Shown piece after piece: positions 1 to 6,098 of a stretch of 8,121 bases of DNA (positions are counted from its first letter, which is position 1; every line of letters begins with the position of its first letter). A model generated the notes under the pieces. That model did no database searches. It saw only the letters and a list, made by a program, of their open reading frames with translations, and was not told the DNA's origin. Source of the stretch: Pseudomonadota bacterium (GTDB lineage: Bacteria > Pseudomonadota > Gammaproteobacteria > Steroidobacterales > Steroidobacteraceae); the NCBI GenBank assembly GCA_021838065.1, contig JAKCEJ010000122.1, positions 1 to 8,121 on the forward strand, given 5' to 3'. A program made the translations under genes and the position numbers.

Positions 1-201
1 CTCCTGTGACGGCTGCGGCGCCGGCTGCGCCGCGGCGGCCGGGTCGGAGGATTCGCCGGGCGCCGGTGCGGTGCCGGCCGGGGCACGACCGGCGATCGGC
101 GCGCCCCAACCGAACGCCCGGCGCAGCGCCGGTCGCATGGCGACGGCGGCGGCGGCGAGCAGCAGCGGTGTCAGCAGCCAGAAACCCATAGATGGAGCCA
201 T
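1..201 (-). CDS. Membrane-anchored protein, N-terminal fragment (runs off left edge)
   Basis: Reading the minus strand from an ATG at 201 gives 67 residues with no stop before the window edge. Residues 6-21 (GFWLLTPLLLAAAAVA) form one hydrophobic helix, followed by a basic stretch (RPALRRAF) and then a flexible region rich in Pro, Ala and Gly. This is the layout of an N-terminally anchored protein whose main domain lies outside the window. A second in-frame ATG at 189 is an alternative start: GGGGA sits directly against the 201 ATG but lies 12 bases before the 189 ATG. The helix-then-RPxLRR pattern faintly recalls the cytochrome c biogenesis protein CcmI, but this is too short to name. The complementary plus-strand frame is only an Arg/Pro/Ala-rich shadow. 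Confidence 0.5.
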   Translation of the reverse strand, partial: MAPSMGFWLLTPLLLAAAAVAMRPALRRAFGWGAPIAGRAPAGTAPAPGESSDPAAAAQPAPQPSQE

Positions 202-307
202 TCCCCGGTGGTCACACGGACACTCGGTAATCTGACCCTGTTGTCGGCAGTAGCGCGCAAAACTCCGCCCCGGACATACCGATTTGTGACTCACCGCACG
301 CTGTGAC

Positions 308-320
308 CCGCGATTCGCGG
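308..320. repeat. Perfect 13-base inverted repeat in the divergent gap
   Basis: CCGCG-ATT-CGCGG is a perfect short dyad in the gap between the minus-strand membrane protein and the HD-GYP gene, just upstream of the putative promoter at 323-351. It could be a small operator or a chance GC palindrome. No T tract follows it, so a terminator is unlikely. Confidence 0.25.
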
Positions 321-322
321 CT

Positions 323-351
323 CTGCATTCGCCCCCGCCTATGGATATACT
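323..351 (+). promoter_or_regulatory. Putative sigma-70-type promoter for the HD-GYP gene
   Basis: TATACT at 346-351 matches the -10 consensus at 5 of 6 positions and lies in the only AT-rich patch (341-361) of the gap. Seventeen bases upstream is CTGCAT (323-328), a weak match to a -35 box. Transcription would begin near 358. That gives a GC-rich leader of about 130 bases before the preferred HD-GYP start, or almost none if the in-frame ATG at 363 were used. The rest of the 202-488 gap shows no other recognisable element, and I do not see a c-di-GMP riboswitch core in the leader. Confidence 0.3.
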
Positions 352-488
352 CGATTTAAAGGATGGGGTGCTCGGCGGGCCGCGCAGTGAGGCCATGCCG
401 GGCGGACCCCGCAACGGGTGGCTGCTGCAACGGGCCCCGACGACTGACGCGGGCCGGAGCCCGACTGCGTGTGAGACGGATTGAGTGG

Positions 489-1205
489 ATGAACGCCAAC
501 CCCGATATCGACCTGACATCAGAACCGAGCAGGCGCGCCGATGAGCTCGAGGAAGCGCTTGGGAACTGCCGCTTCGCCCTGATCCAGACCGTGCATGCGA
601 TGAGTGCGGTGGCGGCGCGGCGGGATCAATTCACCGCGCGTCACCAGCTGCGCGTTGCCGAGCTTTCGGTGGCGATGGGCCGCCGCTTGGGGCTGGACAG
701 CGAGCGGCTCGAGGGCCTGTACCTCGGCGCGGTCGTGCACGACATCGGCAAGGTGGCCATTCCCTGGGAGATCCTCTCCAAGCCCGGCGCGTTCACCGCC
801 GCCGAGCGGTCCCTGGTCGAGGCCCATGCGCAGATCGGTGCCGACATTCTCGCGCCGGTGATTCTGCCCTGGCCGATTCATCTCATCGTCGCGCAGCACC
901 ACGAGCGTCTCGACGGATCGGGGTATCCGGCCCGCTTGAGAGGCGAGGCGATTCTGCCCGAGGCGCGCATCGTTGCGGTCGCCGATGTCTTCCAGTCGAT
1001 GTGCGACGATCGGCCGTACCGGTGCGCGCTCGGGATCGATCCGGCACTTGCCGAGCTCGAGCGGGGTGCGGGCGTGACATTCGATGCCGACGCCGTGCGC
1101 GCGTTGCAGGCGATCACCGCTGCGGAACGCTCAGTCGAGGCGCTCTGGGGCAGACTTTCCGTCGATGCGCACGATGCTGTAGGGCGCGTACGCTTGCGCG
1201 CTTGA
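489..1205 (+). CDS. Stand-alone HD-GYP domain protein, probable c-di-GMP phosphodiesterase
   Basis: This 238-residue protein consists of a short N-terminal segment (1-30) and a single HD-GYP domain. HD-GYP enzymes hydrolyse the second messenger cyclic di-GMP. The metal and signature residues are all visible: H52 in RHQLRVAEL, H84-D85 in HDIGKVAIP, H113, H137-H138 in HHERLDGSGYP (GYP at 145-147), and D166 in AVADVF, followed by DRPYR (174-178) and the usual FDAD near 198-201. F48 sits four residues before H52, where trinuclear-iron members carry Glu, so a two-metal site is more likely. There is no receiver, PAS or membrane domain, so the input signal must come from a partner or from expression. 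The ATG at 489 is preferred. The frame stays open back to an ATG at 363, but that extension is Cys/Arg-rich and unlike the family. A divergent gene lies upstream and the exporter gene begins 96 bases downstream. Family assignment is firm; enzymatic activity is inferred. Confidence 0.9.
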   Translation: MNANPDIDLTSEPSRRADELEEALGNCRFALIQTVHAMSAVAARRDQFTARHQLRVAELSVAMGRRLGLDSERLEGLYLGAVVHDIGKVAIPWEILSKPGAFTAAERSLVEAHAQIGADILAPVILPWPIHLIVAQHHERLDGSGYPARLRGEAILPEARIVAVADVFQSMCDDRPYRCALGIDPALAELERGAGVTFDADAVRALQAITAAERSVEALWGRLSVDAHDAVGRVRLRA

Positions 1206-1251
1206 GCGCCCGTGCGGCGTCGCGATCGAGGCGGCACCGCGGGCACCCCGG

Positions 1252-1257
1252 TATCAT
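1252..1257 (+). promoter_or_regulatory. Possible -10 box for the EamA transporter gene
   Basis: TATCAT (1252-1257), 44 bases before the GTG start, resembles a -10 box at the expected distance from a gene. No convincing -35 box lies 16-18 bases upstream. The HD-GYP gene ends at 1205, so the two genes could also be co-transcribed. Confidence 0.2.
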
Positions 1258-1301
1258 CGTCCTCTCTACACCCCTCGTCTTCACCCCGGCCGGAGCGCGC
1301 C

Positions 1302-2243
1302 GTGCCCAGCAGGCTCAAAACCCTCACCGCCTTCGGGATCATCTACTTCGTCTGGGGCTCGACGTTCTTCGCGATTCGCGTCGGCGTGCTCGAGATTGCG
1401 CCGCTGCTGTTGGCGGCGATCCGCTTCAGCGTCGCCGGCGCGGTGATGTGCGCGTGGGGGCTGGCGCGGGGCGCGCGCTTGCCCAGCCGCCGTCAGTGGG
1501 GCTCGATCGCGCTGCTCGCATTTCTCATCTTCTTGCTCGACTACGGTCTGCTCTTCAGCGCCGAGCGCCGGGTTCCCTCGGGCATGGCGGCAGTGATCCT
1601 GGCGACCATCCCGGCCTTCACGGCCATCGGGGAGATCATCTGGCTGCGTACGCAGCGGCTGACACCGCGCCTCGCGGTCGCGCTCCTCATCGGCCTCGGG
1701 GGCGTGGTGGTGCTGGTTGATCCCTCGTTGGGGGTCGCCGGCGCGCCGGTGTACTGGCTGGGAGCGGTCTCACTCGTGGTGGCGGCGTTGAGCTGGTCCG
1801 GCGCCTCGCTTCTGATGCGGGTGCTGCCGCTGCCCGGCTCGAAGATCATGAGCGCGGGCACGCAGATGCTCCTCGGCGGCGGGCTGCTAGCGGTGGCCAC
1901 CGTGATCCTCGGCGAGGAGCATGGCTTTCATCCCGCGGCGGTCGGTGCCGGCGCCTGGTTCGCGCTCGCCTATCTCATCGTGGCCGGCTCGCTCCTCGGG
2001 TTCGGCGCGTACATCTGGCTGATTCATCATGAGTCTCCGACCCGGGTCGGCACCTATGCCTACGTCAATCCCCTGGTCGCGGTCGTCATCGGGTATCTCT
2101 TCGGCGGCGAGCCGTTCGATGCGCGCACCGCGCTCGGCACGGTTCTCGTGATCGTGAGCGTAGTCATCATCATCACCGGCAAGACCCGCCGCAGCGGCGC
2201 CCGCGCGCCGCTCGATTCCACGCTCGGCGTCGAGCGGCCCTAG
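1302..2243 (+). CDS. EamA/DMT-family inner-membrane transporter
   Basis: This 313-residue polytopic protein has about ten hydrophobic helices in two similar halves, at roughly 8-28, 32-54, 66-87, 94-115, 122-141, 152-174, 182-204, 216-238, 247-267 and 274-293. That is the double EamA layout of the drug/metabolite transporter superfamily, which contains amino-acid and metabolite exporters. Helix 1 has the typical FVWGSTF, and the second half has the typical YVNPLVAVVIGYLFGGE ahead of the last helix. The substrate cannot be read from the sequence. The GTG at 1302 is chosen because GGAG (1292-1295) lies six bases upstream and the protein then starts just before helix 1. The frame extends to an ATG at 1212, but the added 30 residues are a Ser/Pro/Arg-rich tail unlike the family. 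The C-terminal 20 residues after the last helix are polar and basic. There is no functional link to the neighbours. Confidence 0.88.
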   Translation: MPSRLKTLTAFGIIYFVWGSTFFAIRVGVLEIAPLLLAAIRFSVAGAVMCAWGLARGARLPSRRQWGSIALLAFLIFLLDYGLLFSAERRVPSGMAAVILATIPAFTAIGEIIWLRTQRLTPRLAVALLIGLGGVVVLVDPSLGVAGAPVYWLGAVSLVVAALSWSGASLLMRVLPLPGSKIMSAGTQMLLGGGLLAVATVILGEEHGFHPAAVGAGAWFALAYLIVAGSLLGFGAYIWLIHHESPTRVGTYAYVNPLVAVVIGYLFGGEPFDARTALGTVLVIVSVVIIITGKTRRSGARAPLDSTLGVERP

Positions 2244-2286
2244 CCCGGCGCGCGGCGTGGCGCAAAGCGCTGCATCGCGCGCGGGC
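2243..2286 (+). terminator. Strong GC-rich hairpin after the transporter gene
   Basis: The arm starting on the last base of the TAG stop (2243-2254, GCCCGGCGCGCG) pairs with 2276-2286 (CGCGCGCGGGC), giving 11 base pairs with one bulged G at 2248. Inside the loop is a smaller hairpin, GCGC-AAA-GCGC (2260-2270). No run of T follows, so it is not a classical intrinsic terminator. It could still slow or end transcription, or protect the 3' end of the transporter mRNA. Its loop overlaps the putative -35 box of the next gene. Confidence 0.35.
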
Positions 2287-2299
2287 CGCTGAGTACAAT
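2270..2299 (+). promoter_or_regulatory. Putative promoter for the UDP-glucuronate epimerase gene
   Basis: TACAAT (2294-2299) matches the -10 consensus at 5 of 6 positions. CTGCAT (2270-2275) lies 18 bases upstream and is the same weak -35-like hexamer seen before the HD-GYP gene. The start codon at 2358 would leave a leader of about 50 bases. Confidence 0.3.
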
Positions 2300-2357
2300 G
2301 CGGGCGAATGGCGCAACGGCTGGCGGTGCGTGCGGCCGCCGAGGGCAATTGGTACCT

Positions 2358-3371
2358 ATGAAAATTCTTCTCACCGGCGCGGCCGGGTTCATCGGCTTTC
2401 ACACGACCCGCAAGCTCCTCGCCCGCGGGCATGAGGTGGTCGGGCTCGACAACCTCAATGACTACTACGACGTCACGCTTAAGCAGGCGCGCCTGGAACT
2501 GCTCAGCCGCGAGAGCGGCTTTCGGTTCGTGCGCCTCGACCTCGCCGATGAGGCGGGCATGGCGCGCCTCTTTGCCGAGCAGCGCTTCGCACGGGTGATC
2601 CACCTCGCTGCGCAGGCCGGCGTGCGCCATTCGCTGAAGGATCCGCACAGTTACGTGCGCAGCAACGTCACCGGCACGCTGACGGTGCTCGAGGGCTGCC
2701 GGCACAACGGCATCGAGCATCTGGTCTATGCCTCGACCAGCTCGGTCTACGGCGCCAATACCGACATGCCTTTCTCGCCACATCGGGGCGCGGCCCATCC
2801 GCTGTCGATTTACGCCGCGACCAAGAAGGCCAACGAGATGATGGCGCACAGCTACTCGGCGCTGTTCGCGCTGCCGACCACGGGACTGCGCTTCTTCACC
2901 GTCTACGGGCCCTGGGGACGCCCCGACATGGCGCTGTTCCTGTTCGCCCGCAACATCCTCGAGGGCAAGCCCATCGATGTGTACAACAACGGGCACCACA
3001 AGCGTGATTTCACGTACGTCGATGACATCGCCGAGGGAGTGGTACGCGCCTGCGAGCATATCGCCGCGCCCGATCCGAACTGGAGCGGCGCGACGCACGA
3101 TCCGGCCTCGAGCCGCGCGCCGTACCGCATCTACAACATCGGCAATCACCAGTCGGTGCAGCTGATGCGCTACATCGAGGTGCTCGAGGAGTGCCTCGGA
3201 CGCAAGGCCGAGAAGCGTTTCCTGCCGCTGCAGCCGGGGGACGTGCCCGAGACGTGCGCGGACGTCGAGGATCTCGCCCGGGATGTTGGCTACCGTCCTG
3301 CGACCCCGGTCGAGGAGGGCGTGCGCCGCTTCGTCGACTGGTTCTGCGAGTACTACGGTTACCGCCGCTGA
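2358..3371 (+). CDS. UDP-glucuronate 4-epimerase (extended SDR family)
   Basis: This 337-residue cytoplasmic enzyme interconverts UDP-glucuronate and UDP-galacturonate, a donor for capsule, lipopolysaccharide and exopolysaccharide. The N-terminus MKILLTGAAGFIG holds the NAD-binding GxxGxxG (7-13). DNLNDYYDVTLKQARL (31-46) is the hallmark of the bacterial UDP-glucuronate epimerases, and HLAAQAGVR follows at 82-90. The catalytic pair is Y152/K156 (YxxxK in IYAATKKANE), with the catalytic Ser/Thr in STSSVYG (126-132). RFFTVYGPWGRPDMA (178-192) and LQPGDVPET (291-299) complete the family pattern. Length is normal and no key residue is missing. The ATG at 2358 is chosen because it starts exactly at the Rossmann fold; GAGG at 2341-2344 is a distant, weak ribosome binding site. 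The frame is open back to an ATG at 2298, but the extra 20 residues do not look like protein. It is flanked by a transporter and a sugar-acid operon with no polysaccharide genes in view. Galactose 4-epimerase is a less likely alternative. Confidence 0.9.
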   Translation: MKILLTGAAGFIGFHTTRKLLARGHEVVGLDNLNDYYDVTLKQARLELLSRESGFRFVRLDLADEAGMARLFAEQRFARVIHLAAQAGVRHSLKDPHSYVRSNVTGTLTVLEGCRHNGIEHLVYASTSSVYGANTDMPFSPHRGAAHPLSIYAATKKANEMMAHSYSALFALPTTGLRFFTVYGPWGRPDMALFLFARNILEGKPIDVYNNGHHKRDFTYVDDIAEGVVRACEHIAAPDPNWSGATHDPASSRAPYRIYNIGNHQSVQLMRYIEVLEECLGRKAEKRFLPLQPGDVPETCADVEDLARDVGYRPATPVEEGVRRFVDWFCEYYGYRR

Positions 3372-3381
3372 GCGCCGGCTC

Positions 3382-3401
3382 GCGCAGCGCACGGCCTGCG
3401 C
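3382..3401 (+). terminator. Weak hairpin after the epimerase gene
   Basis: GCGCAG (3382-3387) can pair with CTGCGC (3396-3401) across an eight-base loop, eleven bases after the epimerase stop. There is no T tract, so it is at best a weak factor-independent terminator. Confidence 0.2.
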
Positions 3402-3404
3402 CGC

Positions 3405-3440
3405 TTGACGGCTGGCGGCCAAATAATCAGACTAATCAGA
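3405..3440 (+). promoter_or_regulatory. Putative operator/promoter of the sugar-acid operon: TAATCAG direct repeat
   Basis: TTGACG (3405-3410) is a good -35 box. Downstream is an AT-rich island with a direct repeat, TAATCAGA at 3424-3431 and 3433-3440, a nine-base period. The same bases also read as an imperfect dyad, AATAATC-A-GACTAAT (3422-3436), with five of seven positions symmetric about A3429. A 17-base spacer from TTGACG would place the -10 at CAGACT (3428-3433), inside the repeat, so a bound protein would block the promoter. This is the arrangement expected for a sugar-acid-responsive repressor of the GntR, LacI or similar class. I cannot name the regulator, and the -10 itself is poor. 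Confidence 0.35.
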
Positions 3441-3484
3441 TGTATCGCGGCGCATCCGCTGCGCAGGCCTCGGAGGGGGAAACC

Positions 3485-3571
3485 GTGCAGGTCAATGGCG
3501 TGCCGCCCGTGCGCCGCGGTCGGCGCCGCAATGGTGCGGACATGGGCAGATGCCGCGCGGTGAGGCGCTGA
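3485..3571 (+). CDS. Possible 28-codon arginine-rich leader ORF ahead of the lactonase
   Basis: A GTG at 3485 has the strongest ribosome binding site in the region: GGAGGGGG at 3472-3479, five bases upstream. It opens a 28-residue frame ending in TGA at 3569-3571, two bases before the preferred GTG start of the lactonase in another frame. Nine of the 28 residues are Arg, including an AGA and an AGG codon, and there is no hydrophobic segment. The position suggests a leader that couples translation into the lactonase gene. It may instead be a chance frame in GC-rich DNA, with the purine run serving another purpose. In the lactonase frame there is no start codon at a usable distance from this ribosome binding site. 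Confidence 0.3.
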   Translation: MQVNGVPPVRRGRRRNGADMGRCRAVRR

Positions 3572-3573
3572 GC

Positions 3574-4449
3574 GTGAGGGCGCAGCTGGCGTTCGCGGTG
3601 GGTGCCGAGCTCGGCGAGGGCCCGCTCTGGGTCGCCGAGGATTCGGCCCTGTGGCTGGTCGACATCAAGGGCTGCCGGCTGCATCGCCTGGGACCGGGCA
3701 GCGGCGAGCAGCACAGCTGGCCGACGCCGGCGCCGCCAGGGTTTCTCGCGCCGCGCGCCGCCGGCGGCTTCGTGGTCGGACTGAAGGGCGGATTGCACCG
3801 GTTCGATCCGCTGAGCGGAGCGTTCACGGCGCTCGCGCCGGTCGAGCCGCACTTGTCCGACAATCGCATCAACGACGGCTGCGTCAGTCCCGAGGGGGCG
3901 CTGTGGTTCGGCTCAATGCACGACCCGGAGAGCCAGCCGAGCGGCGCGCTGTATCGGCTCGATGCGCACGGCCGCTGCGTGACCCTGGATACCGGTTACA
4001 TCGTCACTAACGGGCCGGCGTTCAGTCCCGACGGGCGGACCTTCTACCACACCGACAGTGTCGGTCGCGCGGTGTACGCCTTCGACCGGCCCGAGCCGCA
4101 CGTGCTGCGCAACAAGCGCGAGCTGATCCGGATCGAGGAGGGCGCGGGCTATCCGGACGGGACCGCCGTGGATGCCGAAGGGTGTCTGTGGATCGCGCTG
4201 TGGTCCGGCTGGGGTGTGCGGCGGTATTCGCCGGCCGGGAGGCTGCTCGCCACGGTGGCATTGCCCTGCTCGCAGGTCACGAAGGTGGCCTTCGGCGGCG
4301 CCGACCTGCGCACCGCGTACGTCACGACGGCCCGTCAGGGCCTCTCCCCGAGCGAGCGAACGGCGCAGCCGCTCGCCGGCGATGTGTTCTGCTTCAGCGC
4401 TCCGACCCCGGGCCGGATCCAGCCGTCCGCGACGGTCGGGTGCGAGTGA
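3574..4449 (+). CDS. SMP-30/gluconolactonase/LRE-family sugar lactonase
   Basis: This 291-residue protein matches the six-bladed beta-propeller lactonases, which use one divalent metal to open sugar lactones to aldonic acids. The four conserved metal/substrate residues are visible: E15 (LGEGPLW), N100-D101 (NRINDG), N146 (VTNGPAFSPDGRTFYHTDS) and D195 (YPDGTAVDAEG), followed by LWIALW. No signal peptide is seen, so it acts in the cytoplasm. With dgoK and dgoA directly downstream, galactono-lactone is the likely substrate, but family members differ widely, so arabino-, glucono- or other lactones are possible. The GTG at 3574 is preferred because GGTGAGG (3559-3565) lies eight bases upstream and the length then fits the family. 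An ATG at 3550 would add eight residues but has only a weak site. It is the first catabolic gene of the operon; the next gene starts four bases after its stop. Confidence 0.85.
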   Translation: MRAQLAFAVGAELGEGPLWVAEDSALWLVDIKGCRLHRLGPGSGEQHSWPTPAPPGFLAPRAAGGFVVGLKGGLHRFDPLSGAFTALAPVEPHLSDNRINDGCVSPEGALWFGSMHDPESQPSGALYRLDAHGRCVTLDTGYIVTNGPAFSPDGRTFYHTDSVGRAVYAFDRPEPHVLRNKRELIRIEEGAGYPDGTAVDAEGCLWIALWSGWGVRRYSPAGRLLATVALPCSQVTKVAFGGADLRTAYVTTARQGLSPSERTAQPLAGDVFCFSAPTPGRIQPSATVGCE

Positions 4450-4453
4450 GCCG

Positions 4454-5428
4454 ATGGCAGAGCCCGTAGAGTGCGCCCTCGAGGCCGTAGCGCCGCGGCA
4501 AGCGCCGGGTGCGCCAGGTGGGCCGGCGCGGGTTCTGTGCGACTGGGGCAGCAGCCGGCTGCGCGCCTTTCTGGCGCTCGGCGGGGCGATCGCCGAGCGG
4601 CGCGAGGGGCCCGGCATCGGACAGCTCGGTCAGGACTCGCCCGCCGAGGTGCTGGCGCGCGTGCTGGCGCCGTGGCGCGCACAGCGGCACCTCGAGCGTA
4701 TTGTGCTCTGCGGCATGGCGGGATCGCGCAACGGGCTTGCGGAGGTGCCCTACGTGCGTGCTCCGGCGACCGCGGCACAATGGCTTGCCGGCGCCGCGGC
4801 ATTGCGCTGCGGTGAGGGCTTGCTGACTCTCCTTCCCGGTGTTCAGGCGCAGAACTTCCGCGACGTGGCGGATGTGATGCGTGGCGAGGAGACGCAGATC
4901 TTTGGGGCACTCTCGCTCGAGCCCTCGCTCGCCTCGGGCCGGCAGATGATGGTGCTGCCGGGCACGCACAGCAAATGGGTCGAGGTGCGCGACGGGCGCA
5001 TCGCGCGGCTGCAGACCTATCTCACGGGGGAACTGTTCGAGCTGCTGAGCACGCGCTCCTCGCTCCTGCGGGTGGGCGCTGCCCCAGAGCCGGATGAGGA
5101 CGCGTTCGACGTCGGCCTGCGCAACGCGGCGCGCTTCGATCTGGCGGCCAACCTGTTCGAAGTGCGCAGCGCCCAGCTGATCGAGGCCCGTTCGGCCGGC
5201 TGGGCCCGCTCGCTGCTCTCAGGGCTGCTGATCGGCGCCGAGGTGCAGAGCATGCTCGCCCTGCGCAGCGCCGCGGGCGCACCCCTGACGCTCATCGGCG
5301 ATCCGGCGCTCACGGCGCGCTATCTGCGCGCGCTCGCTGGCTACGGCACGGATGTGCACCGGCTCGACGGAGACCGTTGTGTGCTCGCCGGACTGCATGC
5401 GGCAGCGGAGAGTTTGCAGGAGTCATGA
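4454..5428 (+). CDS. dgoK: 2-dehydro-3-deoxygalactonokinase
   Basis: The protein phosphorylates 2-dehydro-3-deoxy-D-galactonate with ATP to the 6-phosphate, the second last step of galactonate breakdown. The 324 residues carry the DgoK signatures: the phosphate-1 motif DWGSSRLRAFL (30-40), GMAGSRNGLAEVPYV (87-101), DVMRGEETQIFG (140-151), LPGTHSKWVEV (168-178) and TYLTGELFELL (188-198), with a C-terminal IGDPALTARYL (281-291) and a Gly-rich end. The fold is that of the actin/sugar-kinase superfamily, not PfkB, which separates it from the KdgK kinases of gluconate and uronate routes. The first 24 residues are a Pro/Ala/Gly-rich extension that most relatives lack, as I recall them. No other ATG, GTG or TTG occurs in frame between it and the motif, so the extension appears real. 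Translation is probably coupled to the lactonase gene four bases upstream (GAGTGAG at 4444-4450). Confidence 0.9.
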   Translation: MAEPVECALEAVAPRQAPGAPGGPARVLCDWGSSRLRAFLALGGAIAERREGPGIGQLGQDSPAEVLARVLAPWRAQRHLERIVLCGMAGSRNGLAEVPYVRAPATAAQWLAGAAALRCGEGLLTLLPGVQAQNFRDVADVMRGEETQIFGALSLEPSLASGRQMMVLPGTHSKWVEVRDGRIARLQTYLTGELFELLSTRSSLLRVGAAPEPDEDAFDVGLRNAARFDLAANLFEVRSAQLIEARSAGWARSLLSGLLIGAEVQSMLALRSAAGAPLTLIGDPALTARYLRALAGYGTDVHRLDGDRCVLAGLHAAAESLQES

Positions 5429-5429
5429 C

Positions 5430-6086
5430 ATGATGCTACGAGAACTCACCGGCGCCGATGCGCCGCCGGTGGTGGCGATTCTGCGCGGAATCGGTCCGGC
5501 GGATGCGGTGGGTATCGGGCGGGCGCTGCTCGAGGGCGGCATTCGTGTGATGGAGGTGCCGCTGAACTCGCCGCAGCCGCTCGCGAGCATCGCGCTCCTG
5601 AGTGAGGCTTTCGGCCAGGGCGCGCTGATTGGCGCCGGCACGGTGATGTCGGTGCGGGAGGTAAACGAAGTCGCCGCGGCGGGCGCGAGGCTGGTGGTCT
5701 CGCCGCACACCGATGCAGCCGTCATCGGCCGCGCCACCGCGCTCGGGCTCGAGTGCCTGCCTGGGTTCTTCACCGCTACCGAGGCGTTCGCGGCGCTCGC
5801 GGCGGGCGCGACCGAGCTGAAGCTGTTTCCCGCCGCGAGCGCGGGGCCCGGCTATCTGAAGGCGTTGCGCGATGTCTTGCCGCGCACGGCGGGCGTGTGG
5901 GCGGTCGGCGGCACCGGCGCGCACGATCTGGTGAGCTGGCTCGAGGCCGGCGCGGCCGGCATCGGCGTCGGCGGGGCGCTCTACCGAGCGGGCGATGGCG
6001 CGCCGCTGGTGCGCCAGCGCGCGCAGGCCCTGCAAGCCGCCTGGCAAAGCCGCATCGGATCTGCGGGCGGCGCGGTGCGCAGCTGA
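5430..6086 (+). CDS. dgoA: 2-dehydro-3-deoxy-6-phosphogalactonate aldolase
   Basis: This 218-residue class I aldolase cleaves 2-dehydro-3-deoxy-6-phosphogalactonate to pyruvate and D-glyceraldehyde 3-phosphate. Features in order are: VVAILRG (14-20), with R19 for substrate carboxylate; the catalytic Glu E42 in MEVPLNSP (41-48); LIGAGTV (66-72); SPHTD (91-95); PGFFTATEA (111-119); the Schiff-base lysine K131 in ELKLFPA (129-135); and the phosphate-binding WAVGGTG (157-163) and GIGVGGALY (177-185). EVPLNSP rather than the RT-type motif of Eda favours the galactonate enzyme over KDPG aldolase. AGGAG (5418-5422) lies seven bases before the ATG at 5430; a second ATG at 5433 is possible. It starts one base after the dgoK stop and makes a functional pair with it. 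The E. coli enzyme is about the same size, with a similarly short N-terminus. Confidence 0.9.
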   Translation: MMLRELTGADAPPVVAILRGIGPADAVGIGRALLEGGIRVMEVPLNSPQPLASIALLSEAFGQGALIGAGTVMSVREVNEVAAAGARLVVSPHTDAAVIGRATALGLECLPGFFTATEAFAALAAGATELKLFPAASAGPGYLKALRDVLPRTAGVWAVGGTGAHDLVSWLEAGAAGIGVGGALYRAGDGAPLVRQRAQALQAAWQSRIGSAGGAVRS

Positions 6087-6098
6087 AGGGACGGCCGC

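Noticed and set aside
363..488. In-frame 42-residue extension of the HD-GYP protein
   Set aside because: The translation is Cys/Arg/Gly-rich and unlike HD-GYP N-termini; AAAGG touches the ATG with no spacing, so it is a poor ribosome binding site. It is kept only as an alternative start.
358..488. Possible c-di-GMP (GEMM) riboswitch in the leader of the HD-GYP gene
   Set aside because: I looked for the conserved core sequence and paired arms of GEMM RNAs and saw none. The leader is simply GC-rich.
1207..1244. GCCCG/CGGGC hairpin after the HD-GYP gene as a terminator
   Set aside because: The stem has only five clean base pairs around a long loop and no T tract follows, so it is no better than chance in GC-rich DNA.
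1001..1720. 239-codon plus-strand frame across the HD-GYP/transporter junction
   Set aside because: It overlaps two real genes in another frame and is highly Arg-rich with no domain pattern.
1887..3422. 511-codon open frame on the minus strand opposite the transporter and the epimerase
   Set aside because: It is antisense to two well-supported genes and their gap, shows Arg/Ala/Val-rich composition, and has no family motif.
3495..3563. 22-codon frame from the ATG at 3495
   Set aside because: The ribosome binding site at 3472-3479 is 15 bases away, too far, and the GTG at 3485 has ideal spacing.
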